DNA from: Bacteroidota bacterium
Lineage (GTDB): Bacteria > Bacteroidota > Bacteroidia > AKYH767-A > OLB10
Reading direction: 5' to 3'
Assembly: GCA_016722525.1 (NCBI GenBank)
Contig: JADKJB010000005.1
Location: 186,001-250,000, forward strand
DNA length: 64,000 nt
Positions within the stretch are counted from its first letter, which is position 1, and the number at the start of each line of letters is the position of its first letter. The translations under genes were made by a program, and so were the position numbers. This document shows, piece after piece, positions 52,237 to 59,433 of this stretch. The notes under the pieces are model-generated. The model saw only the letters and a list, made by a program, of their open reading frames with translations. It had not been told where the DNA came from and did no database searches.

Positions 52237-54165
52237 ATGAGAAAATTAGTGCCGATTTTAGTTTTTTTGACCAATTTCTTGATGCTCAGTTCCATTGCTT
52301 TTTCACAGTCATCCAGTGACAGTTTAAAATCATTATTAAAAACCAACCTTGCCGACACCTCCCGGGTAAAGTTTTTAAATGCATTGAGCAAAGATTATTT
52401 CAACGTTAATCCTGATAGCGCTGTACTTATTGCTATGAATGCAAAAGCACTCGCAGAAAAAATTGATTTAAAATCGGGGTTAGCACTTTCCCTAAAAAAT
52501 ATGGGAATAGGCTATTATCTGCAGGGAAAATATGTAGAGGCAATAAACACCTGGCAGCAAGCAATCACAGTTTATGAGATTCTAAACGATAAGATAGGTG
52601 TTGCAAATATGCTAAGTAATCAAGGAGCGCTGTATCTGAATCAGGGTGATGAGTCTAAATCTTTAGAATTGCAATTTCAAGCTTTGAAAATCGCAGAAGA
52701 AGCGAATGATACTTTGAGAGTACTGACATCTATTAATAATATAGGCGCAGTTTATATACTTAAATCCGCAACATACAAAAAAGCACTTGATTATTTTTTA
52801 AGGTCATACGATCTGGCACAAGCAATACATGATCAATATTTATTGGGCACTGCAACGGTGAACCTTGGTGAAATATATTATAAGATGGGAGATGATTCAA
52901 CCGCTTTAGTTTATCTCAATATATCGAGAAAGGCTTACGAAGGTACAGAGGATCTGCCTTACACTTTGAATTATATCGGCAAAATCTATTTAAGGCAAAA
53001 GAAATTTGATGAAGCATTGAAGACTCATACGGAAGCATATAATTATGCTCATAAACTTGATGTGCGTTTTGACATGACACAATCATTAATTGGCATTGCG
53101 CAAACACATCTTGAAAAAAAAGATTTTAATTCTGCAATAGTCAACTTTAAAAAATCATTGGAATCAGCCATTCCATTAAATGCAAATATGGAAATTAAAG
53201 AGGCTTATCAGGGTTTATCAACGTCCTATTCGCAGAAAAAAGATTTTACCAACGCGTTTAAATATCAGGAATTACTTCTTACCATAAAAGATACTATTTA
53301 CAACATTAATACCGACAAGAAATTAGGAACCTTACAATTCACATTTGATTTAGAGAAAAAGGAATCGCAAATTAGTTTGCTCACAAAGGATAAAGAAATA
53401 CAGGAACAGGAACTGCAACGTCAGAAACTGGTACGAAATGGTTTTATTGGTGGATTTGCCGTGGTTTTATTATTCGCAGGTGTATTTTTTAAGCAGCGTA
53501 ACCGTATCTCTAAAGAGAAAAAGAGAAGCGATGAATTATTGTTAAATATTCTTCCTGCTGAAGTTGCTGAAGAATTAAAAGCGAAAGGATCTGCGGAAGC
53601 GAAATCGATAAATTCGGTTACTGTTTTGTTTACCGATTTCAAGGGATTCACTCAGTTGTCGGAGAAGCTTTCGGCACAGGAACTGGTAGGCGAAATCAAC
53701 GAGTGCTTCTCGGCCTTTGATCATATCATGCAGAAATATGGCATTGAAAAAATTAAAACTATCGGTGATGCCTATATGGCCGCCGGAGGATTGCCTGTGC
53801 CAAATGAAACACATGCTGTGGATGTAGTAAAGGCAGCATTGGCTATACAACAATTTATGATTGACCTCAAGGCAAAAAAAGAAGCTGCCGGGCAGTTGTT
53901 TTTTGAAATTCGAATTGGTGTGCATACCGGCCCTGTTGTTGCCGGTATTGTGGGAGTGAAAAAATACTCTTATGATATTTGGGGTGATACCGTAAATACC
54001 GCCAGCCGAATGGAAAGCAGTGGCGAAGTAGGAAAAGTAAATATCAGTGGAAGTACCTATGAAGAAGTAAAAGAACTGTTCTTGACTGAATACCGTGGAA
54101 AAGTTACTGCAAAAGGCAAAGGAGAAATTGATATGTACTTTGTTGAGGGTGTCAAAAACGGGTAA
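52237..54165 (+). CDS. TPR-membrane class III adenylate/guanylate cyclase
   Basis: The ATG at 52237 is preferred over an in-frame TTG at 52231. Signal-anchor (ILVFLTNFLMLSSIAFS), then ~350 residues of tetratricopeptide helices in the periplasm (NMGIGYYLQGKYVEAINTWQ, NNIGAVYILKSATYKKALDY), a coiled coil, one membrane segment (GFIGGFAVVLLFAGVFF, ~residue 400) and a cytoplasmic class III cyclase domain. The metal-binding Asp are in VTVLFTDFKGFT and IGDAYMAAGG, and YDIWGDTVNTASRMES is the transition-state region. The product is cAMP or cGMP; the substrate-specifying residues cannot be judged reliably by eye. It is convergent with the two-component genes, which use the same TPR-membrane layout. 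Confidence 0.9.
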   Translation: MRKLVPILVFLTNFLMLSSIAFSQSSSDSLKSLLKTNLADTSRVKFLNALSKDYFNVNPDSAVLIAMNAKALAEKIDLKSGLALSLKNMGIGYYLQGKYVEAINTWQQAITVYEILNDKIGVANMLSNQGALYLNQGDESKSLELQFQALKIAEEANDTLRVLTSINNIGAVYILKSATYKKALDYFLRSYDLAQAIHDQYLLGTATVNLGEIYYKMGDDSTALVYLNISRKAYEGTEDLPYTLNYIGKIYLRQKKFDEALKTHTEAYNYAHKLDVRFDMTQSLIGIAQTHLEKKDFNSAIVNFKKSLESAIPLNANMEIKEAYQGLSTSYSQKKDFTNAFKYQELLLTIKDTIYNINTDKKLGTLQFTFDLEKKESQISLLTKDKEIQEQELQRQKLVRNGFIGGFAVVLLFAGVFFKQRNRISKEKKRSDELLLNILPAEVAEELKAKGSAEAKSINSVTVLFTDFKGFTQLSEKLSAQELVGEINECFSAFDHIMQKYGIEKIKTIGDAYMAAGGLPVPNETHAVDVVKAALAIQQFMIDLKAKKEAAGQLFFEIRIGVHTGPVVAGIVGVKKYSYDIWGDTVNTASRMESSGEVGKVNISGSTYEEVKELFLTEYRGKVTAKGKGEIDMYFVEGVKNG

Positions 54166-54280
54166 TGAATTTTAATCAAAATTAATTTAAGGGATTATTT
54201 AGAATTAATTACAAAATCTGCAACTTGATGTACCGCATTGGTTGGGTTGTGCTTTTTGCAGGAAAATACATAGTACACAG

Positions 54281-54916
54281 TTAAACCGATTTCGGATACA
54301 CCTTATTGATCGCTTCCATTTTTGTAGTGACCTGTAATTTTTCATAAATGTTTCGTGCATGCTTTCGCACCGTTTCCACACTTATTTCTTTTTTAGTTGC
54401 AATTTCCTTATACATTAAACCTTGGGCAAGCAGATCGAGAATTTCTTTCTCACGCGTAGTAAGTTGTTCCGCATGAATGGAGCCGGTAGGCTTTGCGGTA
54501 AACGAATTTACAACCAAACGTGCAATCTGCGAACTCATAGGGGAGCCGCCCAGAGTAATTTCCCTGATGGCAGTTATAAGTTTGTCGCCTGTTGTATTCT
54601 TTATCATATAACCGGTAGCCCCTGAACATAATGCCTGAAAAATGTATTGAGGGTTTTCGAAAACAGTACAAATTAAGTATTGCACATTGGGATTTCTGGG
54701 CTTAGCTTCTGCCACGCATTCAATTCCACTTTTCCCCGGCATGTTAATATCCATGAGCACCACGTCGCAATTGAGGTGCTCCAGTGATTTAAGGAAATTA
54801 TCGCCGTTCGAAAATGATTTTACTACTTCCATATCAGCTACACCGGAAAGTATTTCTTCGGTAAGTTTTCTTATTTCACTATCGTCTTCTACAATGACAA
54901 TTTTTATTTTTTTCAT
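54281..54916 (-). CDS. NarL/LuxR-type response regulator
   Basis: The start at 54916 (MKKIKIVIVEDDSEI) is preferred; a longer frame upstream adds 19 residues without receiver features. The receiver has EDD (residues 10-12), phospho-acceptor Asp56 in VVLMDINMPGKSG, and the signalling strands LICTVFEN and GYMIKNTT. The Lys of KNTT is the usual conserved Lys position. The LuxR-type helix-turn-helix is LTTREKEILDLLAQGLMYKE, then SVETVRKHARNIYEKL. It lies 89 nt downstream of a TPR histidine kinase, its presumed partner. A TAACTTTG box at 54978-54971 may add an internal promoter. Confidence 0.93.
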   Translation of the reverse strand: MKKIKIVIVEDDSEIRKLTEEILSGVADMEVVKSFSNGDNFLKSLEHLNCDVVLMDINMPGKSGIECVAEAKPRNPNVQYLICTVFENPQYIFQALCSGATGYMIKNTTGDKLITAIREITLGGSPMSSQIARLVVNSFTAKPTGSIHAEQLTTREKEILDLLAQGLMYKEIATKKEISVETVRKHARNIYEKLQVTTKMEAINKVYPKSV

Positions 54917-54970
54917 ATTTTTAAGGAAATTACTCCGGTAATTATTTTTTAATTCTAGAGAAATGGAAAC

Positions 54971-54978
54971 CAAAGTTA
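54971..54978 (-). promoter_or_regulatory. possible internal -7 box (TAACTTTG)
   Basis: On the minus strand, an exact TAnnTTTG match 54 nt before the regulator's ATG, in the gap between kinase and regulator. No clear -33 element is seen. Confidence 0.35.
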
Positions 54979-55005
54979 AAATTTATTTCGAGTACCGGTA
55001 GAGAA

Positions 55006-56904
55006 TTAAGTGAGAATACCTCTGGCAAGTACAACTGAACCCTTTCCCGGGGAAGAGTTGATCAGAAGCGTCCCGCCAATTAATTCGATCCTTTTTTTCA
55101 TATTTCCTAACCCGTTTCCTGCTGTAATTGTTGGATCATTTATAGAGAATCCAACACCATCATCTTTAATTTCAAGTTGGTATTCATGGTTGATTACAGA
55201 AAAGGAGATAGTTATTTTTTTTGCTTGTGAATATTTAACCGAATTGTTTAATGCTTCTTTTAGCACTAAAAATATATTTCTTCTCGATTCCGGACTGATG
55301 TTAAAATTATTTTCAACTGTTTCAAAATTTAAAGTGAAAGGAATTCCGGTATCCTCCAGAAACTGATCTGCATACTGTTTCATAAAATTGCTTAAGCCTT
55401 CCAGGGTATCATATCCCGGATTAACCGCCCAAACAATTTCATGCAAAGAGGAACTTACCCCTTTTGAATAGGTAGTTATTTTTTTCAGGGATTGTTCCGC
55501 CGACTCAGGATCGATTCGTACTTTTCGAACCGCCAGATCACTTAACATGGTAATGCGGGTTAATCCCGATCCCAGTTCATCGTGAATATCCCTTGCTATA
55601 CTAACACGAACATTTTGTGCCTCACGTTGCTTTTCTGTTTCAATTAATTGTAATTGTGTTTGCTGAAGTTTGAGATACGACTGTTTTAATTTCCCATTCA
55701 AACGGAACAATAAAAAGGCGATTGCAAAAATAGCCAGAATGCCGGCAATTGAAAAATTACGAATTAAAGTCTGACGTTTAATTTCTTCCTTATTGATGGC
55801 ATCTTTCTTTTCGAATTCAAATAACTGCAACTGCTTTTCCTTTTCAAATTCATTTTTTAGTTGAATGGAATTTAATTCTCTCACTTTATCACTATTCATA
55901 TCATCCGAATAGGCATCAAAACTTTTATCAATTGTAACCATAGCGAGCTTGGGGCTATTCGTAGCTGCTTGCGCAAGAGCGAGGTATTTAAATGTATGAA
56001 AAAGCAGATTAGGATTTCCCGATTCTCCGGCCAGTGAAGCCGCTTTTTCAGCATACTGCAAGGATTTTTCATGGTTGCCTTTCAAAAATTCAAACCTTCC
56101 TAAAATGGATAACAATCTTATTTGTAATACCGGAGAGCCATCCTTTTCAATGTAATCTTTCATTTTGTAAGCCCAAACTTTACAGGAATCAAAATCACGA
56201 ATTCGATTATAGGTTTCAGCAATATTCAGTGTGGTGTTGGCTGCATTATCTATGTCTCCGGCCTCCAGACACAGAGCGATGGATTTTTTATTATAGAACA
56301 AAATGCTGTCAACAGGAGCATCCATGTCATCCAGTAAGGTGCTTCGACCAGTATAGGCATTCGCAAGTTGTACTTTATTGGTTCCTGTTTGAAGAATGGA
56401 AATTGCTTTTGAATTATACACTAGTGCTTTTTCAATATCTCCCATTTCCCTGTGATTGTAGCCTATATAATTGAATGCAGAACCCTGGTCATTGATGCTA
56501 TTTAGAATTTCTGCAAACTTTAAATAATTTTGAAAAGCTGCCAGACTTCTCGGATAATCAGTAATTTGATATCGGGCAATACCTAATGATTTATATAATG
56601 ACATCAATTGCATTGAATAGAGTTGCTTCGCTGTTTTTGAAGCAGCTGTAGCATTCAATTTTTCAACAATAGGAATAACAGGCAGGGCATAAACTAGTAT
56701 TGAATCAAACTCCTCAACAATTTGATATTCTCTACATAGACGAATAATGGTGTTTATGTAAACAGAATCAACACTTTCATTTTTTTTATGAAATGAAATA
56801 ATACTTTTTAAACTATCTGCGACAGGAGATTCATTTTGTGAATAAAGTGTTGATGAAATGGCGCAATTAAATATTATAAGGATGCTGCAAAAAAATTTAT
56901 ACAT
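55006..56904 (-). CDS. TPR-sensor histidine kinase (HisKA_3)
   Basis: A 632-residue kinase with signal peptide (FFCSILIIFNCAISSTLYS). About 330 residues of TPR helices follow (AFNYIGYNHREMGDIEKALV, LNIAETYNRIRDFDSCKVWA), then one membrane segment (FSIAGILAIFAIAFLLF, ~residue 380) and a coiled coil. HisKA_3 has the His in SIARDIHDELGSGLTRITML near residue 441. The HATPase has N-box LKEALNNSVKYSQA, DDGVGF and GNGLGNMKKRIE. This architecture is typical of Bacteroidota NarL-type pairs. It lies 63 nt after the adenylyltransferase stop and 89 nt before the regulator, all on the minus strand, so it probably shares their transcript. TPR periplasmic domains commonly bind peptides, which fits a link to the small peptides upstream (inference). 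Confidence 0.92.
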   Translation of the reverse strand: MYKFFCSILIIFNCAISSTLYSQNESPVADSLKSIISFHKKNESVDSVYINTIIRLCREYQIVEEFDSILVYALPVIPIVEKLNATAASKTAKQLYSMQLMSLYKSLGIARYQITDYPRSLAAFQNYLKFAEILNSINDQGSAFNYIGYNHREMGDIEKALVYNSKAISILQTGTNKVQLANAYTGRSTLLDDMDAPVDSILFYNKKSIALCLEAGDIDNAANTTLNIAETYNRIRDFDSCKVWAYKMKDYIEKDGSPVLQIRLLSILGRFEFLKGNHEKSLQYAEKAASLAGESGNPNLLFHTFKYLALAQAATNSPKLAMVTIDKSFDAYSDDMNSDKVRELNSIQLKNEFEKEKQLQLFEFEKKDAINKEEIKRQTLIRNFSIAGILAIFAIAFLLFRLNGKLKQSYLKLQQTQLQLIETEKQREAQNVRVSIARDIHDELGSGLTRITMLSDLAVRKVRIDPESAEQSLKKITTYSKGVSSSLHEIVWAVNPGYDTLEGLSNFMKQYADQFLEDTGIPFTLNFETVENNFNISPESRRNIFLVLKEALNNSVKYSQAKKITISFSVINHEYQLEIKDDGVGFSINDPTITAGNGLGNMKKRIELIGGTLLINSSPGKGSVVLARGILT

Positions 56905-56967
56905 GTATTTCTAGTTTTGGTTCGTAGGGTGTTGCAAGAGATGTTTTCAAATGAAATGTGTTTACAA

Positions 56968-58002
56968 TTAGCCAAATTTTAATTCCATTGTTTTCAAATT
57001 AAACAACAATCTTTTTTCTATCAGGCAGGAGGGTACAATCCCGGAAATATCTTTAATCATTTCCAGTGCTGCAATATTTGAAAGAATGGCGTTAGAGGCA
57101 GCCATGCTAGGTGCTATAAATTTTTCATTTTGTTGTTGAATCAGCTGATCCTGTAGGTTGATAGTAGCACCCCAATGTTCAAATAGTTGTTCGTAGCTTT
57201 TGGTTTTAGGTCCTAATAGGGGGCCTATTAAACCCTGATACGACATATACCCACACTTTATATATTTGAAATTGTATTTAGGGCATAAGGAAGAAGCCCA
57301 CAGTACCAGTTCCGGAGGCTGATCAGCAGCCAGAACCAGGTAACTGATGGGGCCTGATTCTCTGACCAACTCTTCCAGATCTAAAATAGATTTGATGCTT
57401 TTCTCTATGGCAACAATAGTACATTTAGAATTTAATTCCATGAGTCTGGATGCTGCCTGCAGTACTTTGCTTTTCCCTAGATCGCTTTCTGAAAAAAGTA
57501 CTTGTCGGTTCAAATTGGTTTCTTCAACAACATCAAAATCGACCAATGTTATTTTACCTATACCTGATGCCGTTAGTGACAAGGCAATGAAATTGCCAAT
57601 GCCGCCAATTCCCAAAATCAAAACGTGTGTGTGTGTGAGTAGCAATTGTTGATCGATATGCGTTTCGAATTGAGGTTCGGATTGTATGGCATCAAATAAA
57701 AGGAGTTGCCGGTGATAGCGATTTAGTGCAATTGGCAAGTCGTCGGTAAAATATTCGAAAACGCCAAGGTCAATAAATTTTTGAATGAGTTTCTCCGCAA
57801 CATTTTCTGGTATTTGATACGTACTTTTTAGCTTCGAAACAATTTCCATGGTAGCGCTGGTTTCCTGCAAGCTGCTGATCAGGTAATCCAATACTTCGTT
57901 TTCCGGAATACGAATGCCCTCATCCAGAGTTTTAATGAAATCTATGTAACCATCCTTACGAAGTAGATGATAATGCGATTTTAAACGTAGCTGTTGCTTC
58001 AT
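56968..58002 (-). CDS. MccB-like ThiF-family adenylyltransferase
   Basis: The ATG at 58002 gives 344 residues; an upstream in-frame ATG (58038) would add 12. The N-terminal ~95 residues (LDEGIRIPENEVLDYLISSL, KLIQKFIDLGVFEYF) look like a winged-helix peptide-binding (RRE/PqqD-like) part. The E1-like core then follows: NRYHRQLLLFD, ILGIGGIGNFIALSLTASGI, GKITLVDFDVVEETNLNRQV, LFSESDLGKSK, and later FIAPSMAASNAILSNIAALE. From memory, E. coli MccB has NRYSRNFL, ILGCGGIGNH, IENTNLTRQVLFSEDDVGK and a similar FAPVNN segment at matching positions. MccB adenylates the C-terminal Asn of MccA. The CxxC zinc pairs of MccB (CYEC, CSVC) are absent here. A RiPP-type modification enzyme is likely; MoeB/ThiF roles are less so, since no partner genes of those pathways lie nearby. 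Confidence 0.8.
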   Translation of the reverse strand: MKQQLRLKSHYHLLRKDGYIDFIKTLDEGIRIPENEVLDYLISSLQETSATMEIVSKLKSTYQIPENVAEKLIQKFIDLGVFEYFTDDLPIALNRYHRQLLLFDAIQSEPQFETHIDQQLLLTHTHVLILGIGGIGNFIALSLTASGIGKITLVDFDVVEETNLNRQVLFSESDLGKSKVLQAASRLMELNSKCTIVAIEKSIKSILDLEELVRESGPISYLVLAADQPPELVLWASSLCPKYNFKYIKCGYMSYQGLIGPLLGPKTKSYEQLFEHWGATINLQDQLIQQQNEKFIAPSMAASNAILSNIAALEMIKDISGIVPSCLIEKRLLFNLKTMELKFG

Positions 58003-58095
58003 GCTAGCAAGATAACAGAAATAATAATCCATCAGCAAACCACCACCGCCTTTTAGGGAGCATTTAATCCTGATTTTGAATCAACCGCTGTGAGA

Positions 58096-58254
58096 TCAAT
58101 TTCTGTCCCATCCTCCTCTGAGTAGCGATGCGGGCTCATTCTCTTGAGTTACTACTATTTGCTGTGAATTTTTTTCAAGTAATTCAGGTTTTGTGTTGGA
58201 TTGGTTGTAAGGAGTTACAGTTGCAAGCAGGATAAGAAGTGTTTCTATTAACAT
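58096..58254 (-). CDS. 52-residue precursor-like peptide 1
   Basis: An ATG at 58254 opens a 52-residue frame. It begins MLIETLLILLATVTPYNQ, has a polar, Gln/Glu/Asn-rich middle, and ends SLLRGGWDRN followed by TGA. Its paralogue upstream has the same length, the same first ten residues and the same end except one residue. The last residue is Asn, as in all MccA-type microcin C precursors known to me. The hydrophobic N-terminus could be a leader, a signal peptide or a membrane anchor. It lies 93 nt upstream of the MccB-like gene, on the same strand. Too short for routine gene finders, but the pairwise conservation makes it real. Confidence 0.75.
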   Translation of the reverse strand: MLIETLLILLATVTPYNQSNTKPELLEKNSQQIVVTQENEPASLLRGGWDRN

Positions 58255-58326
58255 GGCTTTTAGGTTTAAGTTATTTGTGAGTTAACTAAAATTTATACTT
58301 TATATCGGCATTATAATGCCTACATT

Positions 58327-58485
58327 TCAATTTCCATCCCAACCGCCTCTTAGCATCGGTGTAAGTTCCGATTGATGAGCTTCTATCACCTGCTCCTTGC
58401 CTTTGTCGGTTGGAACTGGAGATGTTGTTGTGTGATTGTAGGGCACGACAGCCGTAAGCAGGATAAGAAGTGTTTCTATTAGCAT
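58327..58485 (-). CDS. 52-residue precursor-like peptide 2
   Basis: An ATG at 58485 gives 52 residues: MLIETLLILLTAVVPYNH, a diverged polar middle with PVPTDKGKEQVIEAHQ, and a C-terminus PMLRGGWDGN. An in-frame ATG 24 nt upstream (58509) lies within the promoter box (58507-58514), so it would precede the transcript start; moreover the paralogue's homology begins at MLIETL. It is the first gene of the minus-strand operon. Middle residues differ at most positions while both ends are fixed, as expected for a precursor family with a recognition region and a modified core. The gap to peptide 1 is 72 nt. Confidence 0.77.
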   Translation of the reverse strand: MLIETLLILLTAVVPYNHTTTSPVPTDKGKEQVIEAHQSELTPMLRGGWDGN

Positions 58486-58506
58486 GATATCTTGGTTTTG
58501 ATATCT

Positions 58507-58514
58507 CAAAGGTA
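58507..58514 (-). promoter_or_regulatory. -7 box of the peptide operon (TACCTTTG)
   Basis: On the minus strand, an exact TAnnTTTG match ending 21 nt before the ATG at 58485. It would start transcription near 58500 and drive both peptides, the adenylyltransferase and possibly the kinase/regulator pair. A -33 element is not clear. Confidence 0.5.
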
Positions 58515-58854
58515 GGTTCTGAATGAAGGGGAGGAAATACTACTTTGGTGGTAGGAAATAGCAGGGTAGGTATTTGGAAAATCAATACTAGCTATAGAAA
58601 ATTATCCAACATGTAATGAAAGCCTAATAAATTACCGAATTAACTGGGCCAATACCCTTATGGATTAGTACTATTCAGATTACCAGAAATTCAATTCATG
58701 GATAGGACTTAAATGAAAGAGAAAACTTATTTTTATCTGATTTATCTTTTCCAAATAATTTATTTAATATTCCTTTTTTGGATGCATCCTTTTTTTCTAT
58801 GGAGGAAATTGAAATTTGAAGCCAATTTATTTTCGTTGGTTTTTAAAATCGCGA

Positions 58855-59211
58855 TTAATTTTTAACAAACAAATGAACAGCTTCGAGCAGTTGATTTCGT
58901 GTAAACGGTTTCGGAAGGCATAAATCCGCAAAAATATGTGAGTTTTCAAGAATGTCTTTGTCCATTCCTGTAATTATGATTACCGGTGTATTTTTCTTGA
59001 AGGGATTATCCTTAATGGCATCAACCAGGTCAAATCCTCCCCAATGAGGGAGCATGATGTCGGAAATCACCAGATCATAATAAAATTCATTTATTTTAGA
59101 TTTGCCTTCTGTAATAGTAGCGGCCGTATCAACTTCAAAGCCATCTTTAATGAGGATTTTTTCAACGGCATCTAAAATTTCTTGCTCATCGTCAATAAGT
59201 AAAATTTTCAT
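58855..59211 (-). CDS. CheY-like single-domain response regulator
   Basis: 118 residues, receiver domain only. The acidic pocket is IDDEQEI (Asp7/Asp8), the phospho-acceptor Asp51 in LVISDIMLPHWGG, then the signalling region VIIITGMD and the conserved Lys in CLPKPFTRNQ. No output domain. Such proteins relay phosphate between hybrid kinases or act by protein contact. Its start lies only ~30 nt from the left end of the IS21 element, so its original promoter or upstream partner gene has been displaced by the insertion. No cognate kinase is adjacent now, though the TPR kinase is 2 kb away. Confidence 0.92.
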   Translation of the reverse strand: MKILLIDDEQEILDAVEKILIKDGFEVDTAATITEGKSKINEFYYDLVISDIMLPHWGGFDLVDAIKDNPFKKNTPVIIITGMDKDILENSHIFADLCLPKPFTRNQLLEAVHLFVKN

Positions 59212-59241
59212 AAGTTGTTTTTAATTAAAATTGAATTTTAG

Positions 59242-59340
59242 GGTAAATGGAGAATCCGCGCAAACTGACCCACTAGTTCCGCGGTAAAGAGGTCCACTCA
59301 TTCCGTGGCAAACTGACCCGCCTATTCCGCGGCAAAATGA
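59242..59340 (+). repeat. IS21 left end with multiple IstA-type repeats
   Basis: Four ~24-nt units of the type TTCCGCGG(T/C)AAA..TGACCC occur in tandem from ~59253 to 59336, beginning in the terminal inverted repeat. Confidence 0.75.
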
Positions 59341-59433
59341 CCCCCTAAATTAAAGGAAAGCTCTGCTGTTTTGCAGACCATAAATCCGTTCGTTTTCAGT
59401 ATGCTTTGCATACCCGAAATATACGAGGGATTT

